Below are positions 48,421 through 61,160 of a DNA stretch of 64,000 nt, piece by piece. The DNA comes from Mangifera indica (Eukaryota > Streptophyta > Magnoliopsida > Sapindales > Anacardiaceae). Position 1 is the stretch's first letter. Every line of letters starts with the position of its first letter. The stretch lies in assembly GCF_011075055.1 (NCBI RefSeq), contig NC_058140.1, forward strand, positions 7,808,988 through 7,872,987, written 5' to 3'. The notes under the pieces were generated by a model, which did no database searches, was not told where the DNA came from, and saw only the letters and a program-made list of their open reading frames with translations. The position numbers and the translations under genes were made by a program.

Positions 48421-48948
48421 GTTAAAGGAAGGAGAACATGATAATAAAACACAAAATAATATTCACGACCCCAAAATAATTATATATGATGAATGTTAAT
48501 TATAAAAATCTTAGACATTTATGTCACTAGTCAAATGACCTATATTTTTATTCTTAAAAGAAGTTTTGAAACATCAAAATTTATTAGATTGATGAGATTT
48601 AAATTATCAATAAATTTAATTTTTATGAATTTTTAATATAAATCCACCCATTGTTTATGTGTATTACAAATATACAACTAATAACATTTATGATCAAGTC
48701 TATATTATTTTGTGGTTTGCTCTATATTATTCTTTATTTTATTTCAATCTTAGTTCACTTCTAGTGAAATGACTAAGATTTTCTATTATAACCATCTTCA
48801 GATCGAAAATTATTTCATCTATGATTTTGCTCACACCCATGATAACTACTTCTGGTAATTACCTTCATTTCAAAGAACAATACAGTACTTGTGAGATAAG
48901 TTTGATGGTTTTTCATTAATAAGAAAATATTAATTTAGAATTTCTTTT

Positions 48949-49689
48949 GGCTAAAGGACTATTTCCCACCCAAGGTATGTTATATTCTCAAGTTTTTCCC
49001 TTTTAACTTTGATAATCCTAAATACCCACCCAGAAACAATTAAAATTAACGAAACCCTAACCCCTTAAATTTTATCTCTTTTTGCCCGCCTAAACTTTAA
49101 AAACTAAAAATTCTCTCCAGCCTAAGTTTTCAAAAATGACAGTTTCCCCCTAAGGTTTCGTTTCGAGATCTCCGACACCATTTCCGACTCCATTGATGGT
49201 GGCTTCTTCCTCTCCTCCGATGATCTCTCTCCATTCATTTGGATGTTCGATCGACATCGGAGGAGCTGTGAAAGACGAAGAACTTCGTCGGGGAAGACAA
49301 AGTTCTTCGTCCTCCCAAACAAAGACGAAGTTTTCGTCTTCGTCTTTTGGGAAGACGTCTTCTCTGACGCCGATCGAACGTTCAAATGGGTGGAGAGAGA
49401 CTATCGGAGGGAGAGAAAGCTTCGAGAGGAAGAGGCCGCTGGCAATGGAGTTAGAGATGGCTTCAGAGATCTTAAAATGAAACCCTAGAAAGAAACTGCC
49501 ATTTTTTAAAATTTAGGTTGGGGGAACTTTTAGTTTTTAAAGTTTAGGGGGACAAAAAGAGATAAAATTTTAGAGGGTTAAGGTTCCGTTAATTTAAATT
49601 GCTCATGGGTGGGTATTTAAGAATATCAAAGTTAAAGAGGGAAAACTTGAGAATGCAACATACCTTGGGTGGGAAATAGTCCTTTGGCC
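48949..49689. mobile_element. Fold-back element, copy f, nested in Copia, with 9-bp target duplication
   Basis: Best preserved copy: it starts GGCTAAAGGACTATTTCCCA and ends with the complement of GGCCAAAGGACTATTTCCCA; the next bases CCCAAGGTATGTT are also shared. The flanks ATTTCTTTT (48940-48948) and ATTTCTTCT (49690-49698) match at 8 of 9. The core (49250-49390) is a stack of GACGAAGAACTTCGTC and AAGACGAAG/CTTCGTCTT palindromes. Open stretches in several frames (49122-49488) are by-products. Confidence 0.9.
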
Positions 49690-50715
49690 ATTTCTTCTTT
49701 CAAAATTGCTACTGCTTGCGCATATTATAAAAAAATAAAATGTAGAGAACACTTTTTCTTTCACATTATCTCAATCAGAGAAATAATTTTAAACATTATA
49801 GAGTTGTATTAAATTACAAATCCATTGAAAGTATTATTGAATCTGATGTTAAAATTTATCTTTCAAATTTTTCCATGAATTTAATAGATATATTATTATA
49901 TCCAAATATTCGGCTTGCAATTCTTCAAGGATATGATGTTAGTAAAATAGTGATTTTAGATTTGTCCTTTTGAGAGATTTTATTTAATCACTTTTTCAAG
50001 ACTCATAAATTCTAGGTGGAGAATCGTGTAAATGTCTATTTAATATTATTCATCCAATTTTAAAAACTTCAAGTTCAAATATTGTCATATTTACAAAACT
50101 TTTGGTTTTATAGATAATATATATAAGTTAATCTTTGAAACTTTATATTCATATATTATCTCATATTTGTAAAACAACTAGTTTTGCAAAGAAAATTTTG
50201 GGATTAATTTTTAAAACTTCAGGTTCAAACATTATCCTATATTTACAAAACTTCTGGTCTTGTAATAAGTATTCAGAATATTGTAATATGTAAACTTTAA
50301 TTCTGATTATATTTTGAACTTTAAGTCCATATTTTTTACAGTTTATACAAATTTCAAGCTACAAATGTGATATAGTTAATATAAAACAATTAAATATTTT
50401 AATGAAATTTGAGACTTCGAATCCATATATATAATTATATATTTTCACGATTTGACAAACTTCGTTTGCAAATAATATATAAAACTTTAAATCTAGATTC
50501 ATGATTTTGTAAAATTCAAGTTACAAATAGAATACAATTATATACAAAAAATTAAATAAAAGAATAACAGAAATTAAAAATTTTATAATTTGTATTTTAC
50601 AAACAAGAGAATATCATTACTAGAATATTCATATTTGTAATATACAAACAAAATAATAACATAATTAAAAAATAACAAATATTAAAATATACTTGAACTT
50701 TTTACACCGATAACA

Positions 50716-51011
50716 TATTATAGATGTGATAAAAAATTATGAGTAAAAGATTTTGTAATTAAAGGAACGCTTATGCAGAAGAAGAATGAAAGGAGAAATA
50801 AAGAAGAAATGAAAGAAAGATTAAATTCTTTTAGACGGTGTCCATGCACCAATTACAATGAATTATATTATATGGACAAATTTTCACCCAACGCAATAAA
50901 TGTTGCCTCTCATCTTCATTTAATATATCCAACTAATTTTTTCACAACTATCATCCATCAAAGCCAGCATTTATTGATTTTACATGGTGGAAAGACACCA
51001 CATATATAACA
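50716..51011 (-). repeat. 5' LTR of the Copia element at 44184-51011
   Basis: Partner of 44184-44528; 296 bp. On the minus strand it is followed by ATGTTATCGGTG, a decayed TGGTATC-type primer site. Confidence 0.82.
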
Positions 51012-51369
51012 CCAAATAAGTCCATCAATTTTATTGGGGATTATAGTTTAAATTCCCCCTTGAAGGTTACTGGTTTCAAACAGTAAGATCATGTGACAAA
51101 AAATGGAGATGAAATTTGTCCACTTGTCCAAAATATATAATTAATCTTACAATCTTGGAAGCAAAAACATGTGAAAGTATTCTACATCCTAAACATGGGA
51201 ATTTATGCATCAACACTCCTAAATAGTAAAAATTAATCAATCAAAACACCGTTAATAAGTAAATATTATCAAAATCTTTTGTTCTCCAATATTAGATATT
51301 AAAAGAAATAATTACAAAATAGTCTTATTAATAGCAACTTAAAAGAAAGGTGTGAAGGAATGAATGGCT

Positions 51370-54300
51370 TCAGTTACCACTTTCTATATTTTCAGGATGT
51401 GGGCTGGTAATAATACCAGCATCTGCCTTGGAAGATTCATCTGTTCTCCTGTTATCATCAACATCCAGCACATCGTCCATCATATCATCCTCCCCAACAT
51501 TGATATCTTCCACATCCTCTTCATCTTCGTCATTATTGCTACCACCTGGAATCTTTCTTGATTTTGGACCATGCTCAAGCCGATGACTGTCCAACTCTTT
51601 GTCCATTGTTTCCTGCAAGTTTAACATATCATTGTTTGCTTTCCTAGCTTTTCTTGCATTTTGCCACCGCTCCAGTTCCTTCTCAACGTTTGCAACATAC
51701 TGTTCAGAGATTTGCTTCTGATATTTCGATAGTTCTTCCCTCCTAGCAGCTTTCCATTCTGAAAATTCCTGGATATTTACATGCATTGATGAACAGATAC
51801 ATGAGATTTTCCCTATACATCTAAATGATCCCAAATATACATTAAGCAAGCAATATGGCTCCTAAATTAGTCTTCACGTAATATTAAGAACATCGTTTTC
51901 AAAATAATGAGAAAGTACGAAATGGTGCATGAGATCCCACTCTTCTAAACTTCGCTTCCCATGCACAAGAACATATTGAAATTCAATTAATAGTGCCTAA
52001 ATCTGTCAATAAATACATCTTCTAAGCTTCCCACACACACTAGGAGAAATAGGCTAAAAAGTGATGTGCAGAAGATGATTGTTGTAATTCTCAATGGCAG
52101 AAAATGAGACACAACTGCCCACCTTCCCCTAACAATCAATTTTGCAGGGAACTCTTTCAGGCACAGAGTGCAATGATTGTCACACAAATGCTGACACACA
52201 CATCCCGTCCCTTCAATGAAGTTGTGATTGTAAGAATATTTATTTCAATTTTGTTTCTTTTCTTTCCTTTTTTGGTTAATATTAATATATATAGGCTGAA
52301 TGTTATGATGGATTGTGTGTGTGTGTGTGTCTCTCTCTCTACATATATAGTGAACATCAGCTACATACTATTAGTTAAATAAAAAAAGGAATGTCACCTG
52401 TTCCCTACGCTGTTCTAGTGAGATTGCATCTTCATCCAGTGGTTTGGCAGGTAAATAATAAATTGGAGGCTCCGATTTGGTCCTATAAATCCCACAATAA
52501 AACAACTTAGATAATAAAATTAAAATCTAATTTAGAAAAAACTCAAAACTTCTGCAGGAAGCATTCACTGATTTAGTAGCTTCAACACCACTGTACACAT
52601 GAACAGAAACTTATCTTTGTCTCAATAAAATTGTGAATATGGACACTTTTTTGGACCAAAATTAAAAATAACCTGCAGCCAAAAATGAATCCATAGAAAG
52701 ATTTGAGTCAGAATGTGAATAATGGCATGAAAATATTAGAGCTTGTCTGATTTGTGATCAGAAAGTTATTTCCAAAAACAATAAGATAAAATTAAAACAT
52801 GGGTTTTATGTAATATTTAAAATATGAGAAAACAATTCTCATATGATTTTCAGAAACTATTTTCACGGCTAAAAACTATGATAAACAAAGAAAATGATTA
52901 TTATTTGTTTTCAGATTTTAAGATTGCATCTCTAAACTATTTTTGAAAACATTTCAACAAACATATTTTCTCAAAATTTCTACTTTCCCTCATCTTAGAA
53001 TACAAAGGATTGCATTTAAATTCTAAACCAAAATAGTCAAATAAATGAATACCTTATGAAATTGCTAAGCTTTTTATGGTGCTCACTCCACTGTAGAAAT
53101 AGCAATTCCAACTTCTTCTCTTCTGCCTTTGCTGCAACACGAGCCCTAAGAGTCTGACGCAGAATAATGAAAAACAAATAGTAAGAAATATTCACTTGCA
53201 AACAGAAAAAATAAATCCATTTAAGGATTCTTTAATATAAATAAAAGTAGTATAATTAGAAACTAACCAGATCTCTCCTCCTCTTTTCTGCAATTTGCTC
53301 ACGCTCTTGAAGTCTCAGCCTCTCACTTTCTTCACGTGCTCTTTGCTCAGCCTAAGAAAGTTTGGACAAATCAAGTGGTTTCACTTTGAAACTCTAGGTT
53401 TCCAAAAAGTTTACAGCTTAAAATAAGATACTAAGAGACTTTAACCATGATTCAAAATCAGCATGAAAACCAATAAACTACAAACAATATCCACAGAAAT
53501 GAAGATAGAAAAACTGTGTTACAATTCATTTTATAGGTTCCCAAATAATTTTTGAATTTTATAGAATCTCTCAGAAAATTCTCACTATTTAATTGTTACT
53601 TTCATTTAGACGAAGATATAGGGTGGTGTACGCTTACTCTTTGCAAAGCATTTGACCTCTGCCTGTATGCCTCCGATCCCGAAAGCTGCATATCTTCTTT
53701 CCTGAATTTCTGGCAGAAATTTAAAAAAAAAAAGTCAGCAGGAATAAAACTATAAACAAAAAGCTAACATTTATCTTAGCACCAAACTAAAAATGTATTT
53801 CCACTGAAAAAAAAAAGAATCTAGAAGATTGATTTTAGGGGCTACATAGCTATGTTTTCTGTTTTAAAAATGCAAAAATAGATAAAAGAAATTTTCGATC
53901 ATTTTATTTAGGAAAACATTCATTCCCAGTTTGCATAGCATATCATTAAGCAGAAAAAAAAAAAAATGAAGAAATTTGCTGAACAGGCCCTTAAGAACTT
54001 CATTAAGAATTTGCACCAATTTTCTAAAGACCCTTATCAAGTTCTTTCTAGGAATCAATTTTCATGTTTCTCTTCTCACAATTTTTTCGTGATTAATAAT
54101 CATTTTCTTCATTTCATGTAATAAACATATCGTTTATTTTTTATCTGAGTTTATGTTTCGTACAAAAATTAACCATTATAAAGCACTACTTAGTGAATTC
54201 TACAAAATTCTTAACAATTTGTCCAACCTTGGAAAATCCTAGAAGAGCCTAAAGAAAGAAAGACATTTCTCAACAGATCAACAAAATATACATATTTCAA

Positions 54301-56466
54301 AAACTATATTCCTCCTGCTGAGGTCAAAGTTCTCTTAAGAGAAAAAGAAATGCAAAGTCAGCATCAATGGCAAGCATGGATAGGTTATACACACACTTTT
54401 ACGACACCATGTCCTTAGGTGACAGACTCTTCACTTTAGTAAGGAGTAAAAATGTTTAATAACATTAAAAATGCTAATGGTATAATTGTTGTATTCTCCA
54501 CTTTAATGGAGCATCTTTACTTGTTTCAATTGTATCTATTTTGGACAGTGTCTTACTCAACATTGGAGCAGTAGTTGATGTAACTTTGACAGCGTCTATG
54601 AATTTGAATTACGCTACAAACAATAAGAGTGTCTTTATACTTCTAATTCTCAGATTAAACCTATTAATCCCACTATAAGTATTTTTTATTAACATTTTTA
54701 GTTATAGCCCTAATTTCCCATCTACCAGAAACTTTTTCAATTGTTGTAGTTACTTTCTTCTAATAATGTGTATGCTTTTAAAAATAAACGAGAGACCAAT
54801 ATAGGTACATGTAATAGCACCATGTAATCATCCAAAAGATTCATAAAAAAAAGTACTAATTATTATAATGGGCAGCATGAAGCTAATAAGGTTGAAAGGA
54901 GATGGTACTAAAAAAAATGACAAAGCATGAATTGTTGAGCTGATTATTGCAGTATTGTTCTAGGACTATAGTATTCTAAAACCAATTGTTATTTTCTCAG
55001 TTTTCAGATATTTCTGGCAGTACTTAAGTTTTTGTATAAATTAAAAAAAAAATCACATTAACATAAGAGAAAGAGCTGTAGAATCATGTTTTCCAATAAA
55101 TTACTTGAACCAGATATTTCCTACCAGACTCCGTGTTAAAGTAAATCTAGTTTCAATAAAAAAAGTAAAAAGCTCAAGCAAATGTCAACACATACCTCCA
55201 AAGTCCCCAAAAGTTGTCCCAGCATTCTCTTATTTCTATTAACCAAACTTGGATCCTCATCTTTTGGCAAAACTCGAGGAACATGCTCCATTACTGGCAT
55301 TGAATCATCCTACAAACAAAACAAAGTATTACAACATATAGTCTTAGCTAAACAATTTTCAACAAAACAAGAGACATTATCAAACTACCATCTTTGCAAC
55401 TTTCTGATGTCCATCCCTTCTGGACCAGCCCCCATGCTGCAAATCAGTAGGCTTCCTATCACTCTGATTAGCTGCCATAGTTCCTTCTTGACCTGCATCC
55501 TTCATTACCTCAGCATGCTCAGTGATCTCTCCATCATCCAACTTCATAACCAAATAAAACACAGTACAATTAATCTTTAATTATAAATTTGCCAATATAA
55601 ATAAGAATAACTTTAAAGAGAAATATAACAAAGATTTCCATTTGATTAACTAAACAATCACTAAGTCAAATACCAATAACTCATGGAAATACAATGTTGT
55701 ATAAATTTAACTGTTGTACCTTTTTTTCCTCTCTACATTCTAAACCAAAAATAAAATAATGTAGAAAGAAAAGTCTACCTCAAATTCCTGTGCAAATCAA
55801 AACTTTCAATGAAATCAACAATTAGCAAATCAATCAGTCAAGAAAACTACAATTTTGTATAAAATTTAACTGTTGTTCCTTTTGCTCAACTCTATAATCC
55901 CAACAAGAAAGTAAACAATACCTGATTAAAACTCCACCTCAAATTCTTATGTAAACCGAAACTTTAAATGAAATAAACAACAAAGCAAATGTTGAATTGA
56001 AGAAATACGCAACATAATAAAAATTGTTCCATGTCTAACCTTAACAACGGCTGACAAGAGTCTTCTTTTAGCTGGAGGTTGATCTTCAACGTCAGTCCTA
56101 TCAGCCTGAAACTAACGCATCCTCATCAACATAACACATTCTCAACAATTATACATGAAACAAAAGAAAATTTAAGTAATTACAGGTCGAGAAAAGCCGC
56201 GCTGGCGTGATCCATTGGCGGCGAAATTTCGAGGGCCGGCACCAGACAAGGCTCCTCTACGGAGTCCTCGCGGGTCCCGAAGCCTTTCAGTAATCTGTTA
56301 CAAATTCAATCAACAAAAAAATATTAATAAAACTTATATCAAAAGGATGGATTAAAGATAAAAGTTAACGACGAAGAAGCACCTCTCGCTGCTGGCGATG
56401 GAGCTCGTCGATCTCTCGCTGGAGCTCTTCGGCAGTTTTCTGATTCTCTACTGCAGTGCTTCCCAT
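51370..56466 (-). CDS. Pinin-like splicing/exon-junction cofactor
   Basis: Ten coding exons (minus): 56466-56383, 56294-56184, 56105-56040, 55541-55389, 55309-55196, 53709-53638, 53351-53268, 53153-53053, 52482-52398, 51768-51370; joined length 1,269 bp, 422 aa, GT-AG throughout. The N-terminus MGSTAVENQKTAEELQREID forms a helix ending in REITERLRDPRGLRRG, a pinin hallmark, then a basic PPAKRRLLSAVVK patch. The Pinin/SDK/MemA domain covers about residues 165-290: KRMLGQLLGTLEKFRKED, then long charged helices (QRAREESERLRLQEREQIAE, KRRRDLTLRARVAAKAEEKK), QWSEHHKKLSNFIRT and PPIYYLPAKPL. The tail is coiled coil, then acidic (EDEEDVEDINVGEDDMMDD). Animal pinin binds the ASAP/PSAP and exon-junction machinery in nuclear speckles; the plant protein is presumed to act in splicing. 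The gene appears intact; intron 5 (53710-55195) is the longest. Confidence 0.94.
52314..52341. repeat. (TG)n(TC)n microsatellite in a pinin intron
   Basis: A GTGTGTGTGTGTGTGT run followed by CTCTCTCTCT inside the last intron. Confidence 0.85.
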
Positions 56467-56475
56467 TTAGGGTTT
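56467..56475 (-). promoter_or_regulatory. Telo-box directly before the pinin start codon
   Basis: AAACCCTAA ends at the base before ATG on the minus strand. The same word lies upstream of the ALBA TATA box. In plants it is enriched near the start of housekeeping and RNA-related genes; here it is within the leader, and its role is inferred. Confidence 0.4.
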
Positions 56476-56599
56476 CTGTTTTTGTTTATATTATAAATTT
56501 TACTTCAATTCAACGAACAAAAAAAAGACTTATAATGAAACCCTTCTGCTTTGTTGGTGCTCGCTCGAGTAGAGGGGTTTTAATTTTTAGGGTAAGTTG

Positions 56600-58068
56600 G
56601 ATTTAATTGGGCTGAGCCCGACAACATATAGGCCCGTACCTTAGTGGCCCATGAGTTGGTAATTAAGTCCATCAAAAATATTTCTAATCAAACAAAAGTA
56701 ACTGTCTGAATTCCAATATTAACCTTGTCTTTTTCCTTTAACAAATTCTTTTCTTTGTTCTGTAACCATTCATGTTACAAAACACAAAATATTCTTTACC
56801 TATGCATCTTCTTCCTCTTCTTAGAAAACACAAAAACAAATGAATTCTTTTACTTAAATATTTTTAGTAATTAAAAAAATTAATGAAAAAAGCTTAACAA
56901 TTTTGATCAGAAATCTTTTCTATAGTATGCAGATTATTTTCTAATTTAATTAAGAACTAATGAATTTTAACAATTTACTTCTGAGAGAATATTAAATTTA
57001 TGTAATTGACACCAATATGTCCTTTCATGATAAAATATGCCAAATGAACAACTTAGTTCATGTAATTTCTTAATTACTCTTATCTTTATATGATAATTGG
57101 ATTGTAAACATATCACAAGAATAATGTAATATGTAGAGAAAAACCTCCATTCTTTAACATTTTAACCCAGAAAGTGTTTTAAGATGGAAAGAAAATACGT
57201 CGAAGACCCCAATTTTTTATATAATTTTTTAAATAAAATATTATATGGTATCTTTTCTTTTATATATAGATTTTCTCTTCTCTCTTTTAAAACAATACGT
57301 GGCTTATTTTGTGTTTTTTGAGCACCTTAGTACATTTTGTAGGTTTTCTCCTATTCATATTGTCAATTATATTTTATTCGTTTGGTTACTTATACATTAA
57401 CATTTATAGAAATTTGAAGATTTCTTCGAGATATTAAATTAGATACTTTGAATTCCATATATATATATATATAATTCTTTAATGAAATATATGTTTTTAA
57501 TAAATAGAAATATATGCAATCCTTAGATTTAAGATCATTGAATTATCTTATATAATGAACATTATAGTTTGACTCCAACTCAACGTAATACTTATAGTTG
57601 GTTGTTAGACAGGTGGTAATCGGTTATATCAATATATGTATGAAGGTTATAATAGATCAATAGATTTATCACTTTCGAGCATAAGAGCCGATATCTTAGA
57701 TATAGGCCCACTGATAGATAACAATGACTATATGAATTTGTGGCTACAGTGAGATTGAGTTAGTGTTCAATCCAATATCGTCCAGTCATTGACAAAAAGT
57801 CAATCTATGTGCATAAAAGGTTCCTCGAGGGAGACACTTAATCTATTTCTTAGCCTCGAGGAGATATCATTTGACAAATAGATTGAATTATACAAGTAAA
57901 GTAATTAATCAATCCAGTCATCTTATATTTCATTTCTTAGCCTCGTCATCAAAGCCATCTTATACATTAATCAATCCAGTCAATTCATGTCTTATAAAGT
58001 AATTAATCCAACTAACACTTTTTAGTGCATTAAATAAATGTATAATTGTTCAATCCTAAGTCATAAAT

Positions 58069-58072
<4 letters not shown>
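56600..58072. other. Intergenic DNA upstream of pinin
   Basis: AT-rich. At 57580-57900 there is GC-richer sequence with the inverted words CCTCGAGG and GCCTCGAGGAGA, possibly an old element, but no ends or coding similarity were seen. Confidence 0.4.
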
Positions 58073-58124
<52 letters not shown>

Positions 58125-58129
58125 ACACA
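58073..58129. repeat. (AC)n microsatellite
   Basis: About 25 mostly uninterrupted AC units, with ATAC interruptions near the right end. Confidence 0.95.
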
Positions 58130-59558
58130 TATATATATAAAGAGACATAAAAGAAAAAAAAAGACAATATGTTTTTATATTGGAAATCAATCAGAAATAT
58201 CGAAAGCTTAAGTGTATGATAGTGATATCATCATAAGAATATGGATAAGAAACTATATTACAAAACTATAATGGCAATAAAATGTTTGAAATGTCTCTTG
58301 TTTAACTTTTCTACATATGATATATATCGTTTTTAACTGTATCATATCGTAGAATATGTATCGTATCTTACATAATACTAATAATTATGTTCATAACTGT
58401 TTAGTTTGTTTTTATAAAATATGGAAGTATGTGACTTGATTAATACTATTATGAACCTTAATTGTGATTGTCGAAATTAAAAGATTTTGTTATTGAAACT
58501 TAGACAGGTTATAAGAGTCATAACAAATATAAACTTATGTTTTTAATTTATGAGTTTTAGAATAAATCATGTCTTATTTGAGACTTTTTCTTATGTTATA
58601 GATTAGTGTAGCATATATCAATTTATCATTTACTATACTTTCGAATATTATATATGTGAGTTTTGATCCACAAAGAACTTTGCCATATAACAATATAAAG
58701 TAAGTTGATTGATGACACAAAAATATAAATTTTTTTATCTCAATCCTTTTGACAATTATCATTTGTCATCAATTGTTCATTATAAGATAGAATAAAGCAA
58801 TGTGATTAATAGCTAAATTAATCTTGAAATCACTTTAAAGATAAGGACTTAATCTAAAAAGAAATAAAAATAAATATCATATCAAATCATGATTTACAAT
58901 AACTTTATTATTATTTTCTCCCACTAATCCTTTCATGATCTTTACTTGATATAATTTATTCAGAAAATGATGTGAGACACACATATAAACTCAATATATC
59001 TCTTGTGCTTTATTGATATGGGAATCATTTAAGGGTGTCATATATAAACACTACTTCAGACATGGTCAAAAATCTCACGGTAGAAAAAAACAGGTTATTA
59101 CATTTGTAAGATCCTTAAATATACAATGAAAATATGCAAAATACTTATGAAATATATCATATGAAATTTCACATGTTAAAATATAGTCCAACCCTATTTA
59201 TAAAATATCAAAATGAACCCTATACAAACACGAATTGTCAATTACCCCTAAAGGTTTAAAACTTTGCATTTTAGTCCATTAGGCCTACTCAAGCCTACCT
59301 ACAAAAAAGGTCTAGCCACAATTTCTTGACATTTTACACAAATTTTAACTCAAATTGACATTGATCCTTCATTAAAAAAAAAAATGGAGAAATAAAGCAA
59401 ACACAATGTTAAAAATCATACTTCTAAGTTAGATTCACAATAAAAATGGTGAATTGATGAAAAAATAATATTGACATTAGACTTATAAATAATAAGCGCA
59501 ATTACTTCTACCTTGTGTCTGTTTGCAATTTTTTCATATTTTACACAAATATTAACTC
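58130..59558. other. AT-rich intergenic DNA
   Basis: No recognised gene. The open stretch at 58574-58762 (minus) has no recognisable product. Confidence 0.35.
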
Positions 59559-59563
59559 AAATT

Positions 59564-61155
59564 TGTTGACTCAATGAGTCATTATATTTTTATTTTGATG
59601 ATAACAAATTAATATGTCTCTAATTATATTAATTGATGACTTTACTTGAGTGTGAGTTTTAGATTGTAAGAATTCACCTAATGCATTTGAAGGAGGATCA
59701 AAGTGGGAAATCAAAAGCAAAACTCAAATGAAGAATTTTTGAAAATTTGAAAAAAATCCTCAAGTTTATGTAGATGGTTTTTGTAATTTTGAAGCATTAG
59801 TCTTAATTAAAATATTTATTTACTTATGAAAGCTCACTCAAAAAATTGTTTTCAAATCTTTCAAATTTTTGGGCTAAAATGTTATTTTTCAAACTTAATA
59901 AGTTAAATAGATTTTTGTCAAATTCCAAAAACACATTTGAAATTATGAAGTTTTATGAACTAATATATCATATCTCAAATTTGGGCTTGAATAAATTTTT
60001 CATAAATAGGTTAAATTGATATTTTTCCTATCTTTCAAATTTTTGATTTAAATGTCACTTTTCAAATTTAATGAGTTAAGTAAATTTTTATCAAATTTCA
60101 ATAACTCATTTTGAAATTATAAAGTTTTATAGACTAGATTATCATATCTTAAAGTTGGTTTTGAAAAAGTTTTTCAAAATGAGTTAAATTGTCATTTTTC
60201 AAAGTCTTAAGAGGGACATTATAATTTTTAAAAATTTTAAGGGGTAAATTGCAATAAATTTGTTTGATCAAATATGAGTAGAAGAAAATTTTTTATTGCG
60301 GTTGTGGGTTATTCAGAAGTCATGCATTCAGATAATGAATTTTCTAATTGTTAATACCATGTGGATGCCACAAAAGTGTCACATAACATTTAGTTGACCG
60401 AATTACATCCAGCCAACCAAATTTTACATTTTCTAGAAAATTAAAACAACTAGTTTTGTGTATAATAATAACTTTTCTCATTTTTTTCTATATAAACTCA
60501 ATCAAATTCACTTGGGAATGACTTTTGACAACTAAGAACTTTGATATATTTGAGAGCAGAACATTCTTGAGCTACTTACTTGCAAATCCTTCTCTTTAAT
60601 CAAAAACCTTGCTTATAAACTTTCTTGATTTCATTTGCATCGAATTGTACTAAGTTAAAAATTTCATGTATACTCTTTGAAAGAGTTTTTAAACTTAATC
60701 TTTTTAAAAATTCATATTGTAAAAGAATGAGATTCACTCTTGGTGAAGTTAGAGATTTTTAATGAGAGAAAGTGGGCTCTTATACTTGTAAAAATTAATA
60801 GCACTTTGAAAATTATTTGTATTATGAAGAAAAGTTTGTTTAGCGTTTTATCAACTAAGGATTAGTGCAATACTTCAAGGGAGATAACTTGAAAGAGTGA
60901 ACCTAGGTTGAGTTGCGTTGAATGATTATAAATTGCTTGTTAGATTTTCTGATCTCTTAAATTCATATTTTATATTGTATATTATTTTAATTGTATTGAT
61001 TATTTGAAATATCTTTTGACATTCTCATAAATTGTATTAAAAATAGTAAACATTCATTAAGTTACATAAATTGGTTTAATTATTTAATTTGGTAAAAATT
61101 GTTTTAAAATGCCTAATTCAACCCCCTTCCTCTCCTTAGGTCATTCGATCTTTCA
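59564..61155 (+). mobile_element. Solo LTR (Copia-like) with perfect 5-bp target duplication
   Basis: It begins TGTTGACTCAATGAGTC and ends GATCTTTCA, so TG...CA, 1,592 bp. AAATT lies directly on both sides (59559-59563 and 61156-61160). TTTTGATGATAACAAA near the start and GCCTAATTCAACCCCCTTCC near the end resemble LTRs of large Copia (SIRE-type) plant elements; this family call is recognition only. No internal element sequence or second LTR is present, which is the signature of LTR-LTR recombination. An internal tandem repeat of about 173 bp lies at 59877-60220. Confidence 0.82.
59877..60220. repeat. Tandem repeat (~173 bp, two copies) inside the solo LTR
   Basis: Copies starting AATGTTATTTTTCAAACTTA (59878) and AATGTCACTTTTCAAATTTA (about 60050) share AAATTATRAAGTTTTATRRACTA and a following ATCATATCTYAAA block. 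Confidence 0.7.
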
Positions 61156-61160
61156 AAATT

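Larger units (their letters stand above)
44184..51011 (-). mobile_element. Copia retrotransposon (minus strand), full length with perfect target duplication
   Basis: LTRs at 44184-44528 and 50716-51011 have the inverted tips TGTTATA...TATAACA (one change per tip in places). The element is flanked by CCAAA on both sides (44179-44183 and 51012-51016), a perfect 5-bp target duplication. The interior holds decayed protease, integrase, reverse transcriptase and RNase H in minus orientation and is interrupted by a fold-back element (48949-49689). Confidence 0.88.

Noticed and set aside
49122..49488. Three overlapping open frames of 81-95 codons
   Set aside because: By-product of the GC-richer hairpin core of fold-back copy f.
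57580..57900. Possible LTR or Helitron remnant with CCTCGAGG words
   Set aside because: No paired repeat, termini or coding similarity could be found.
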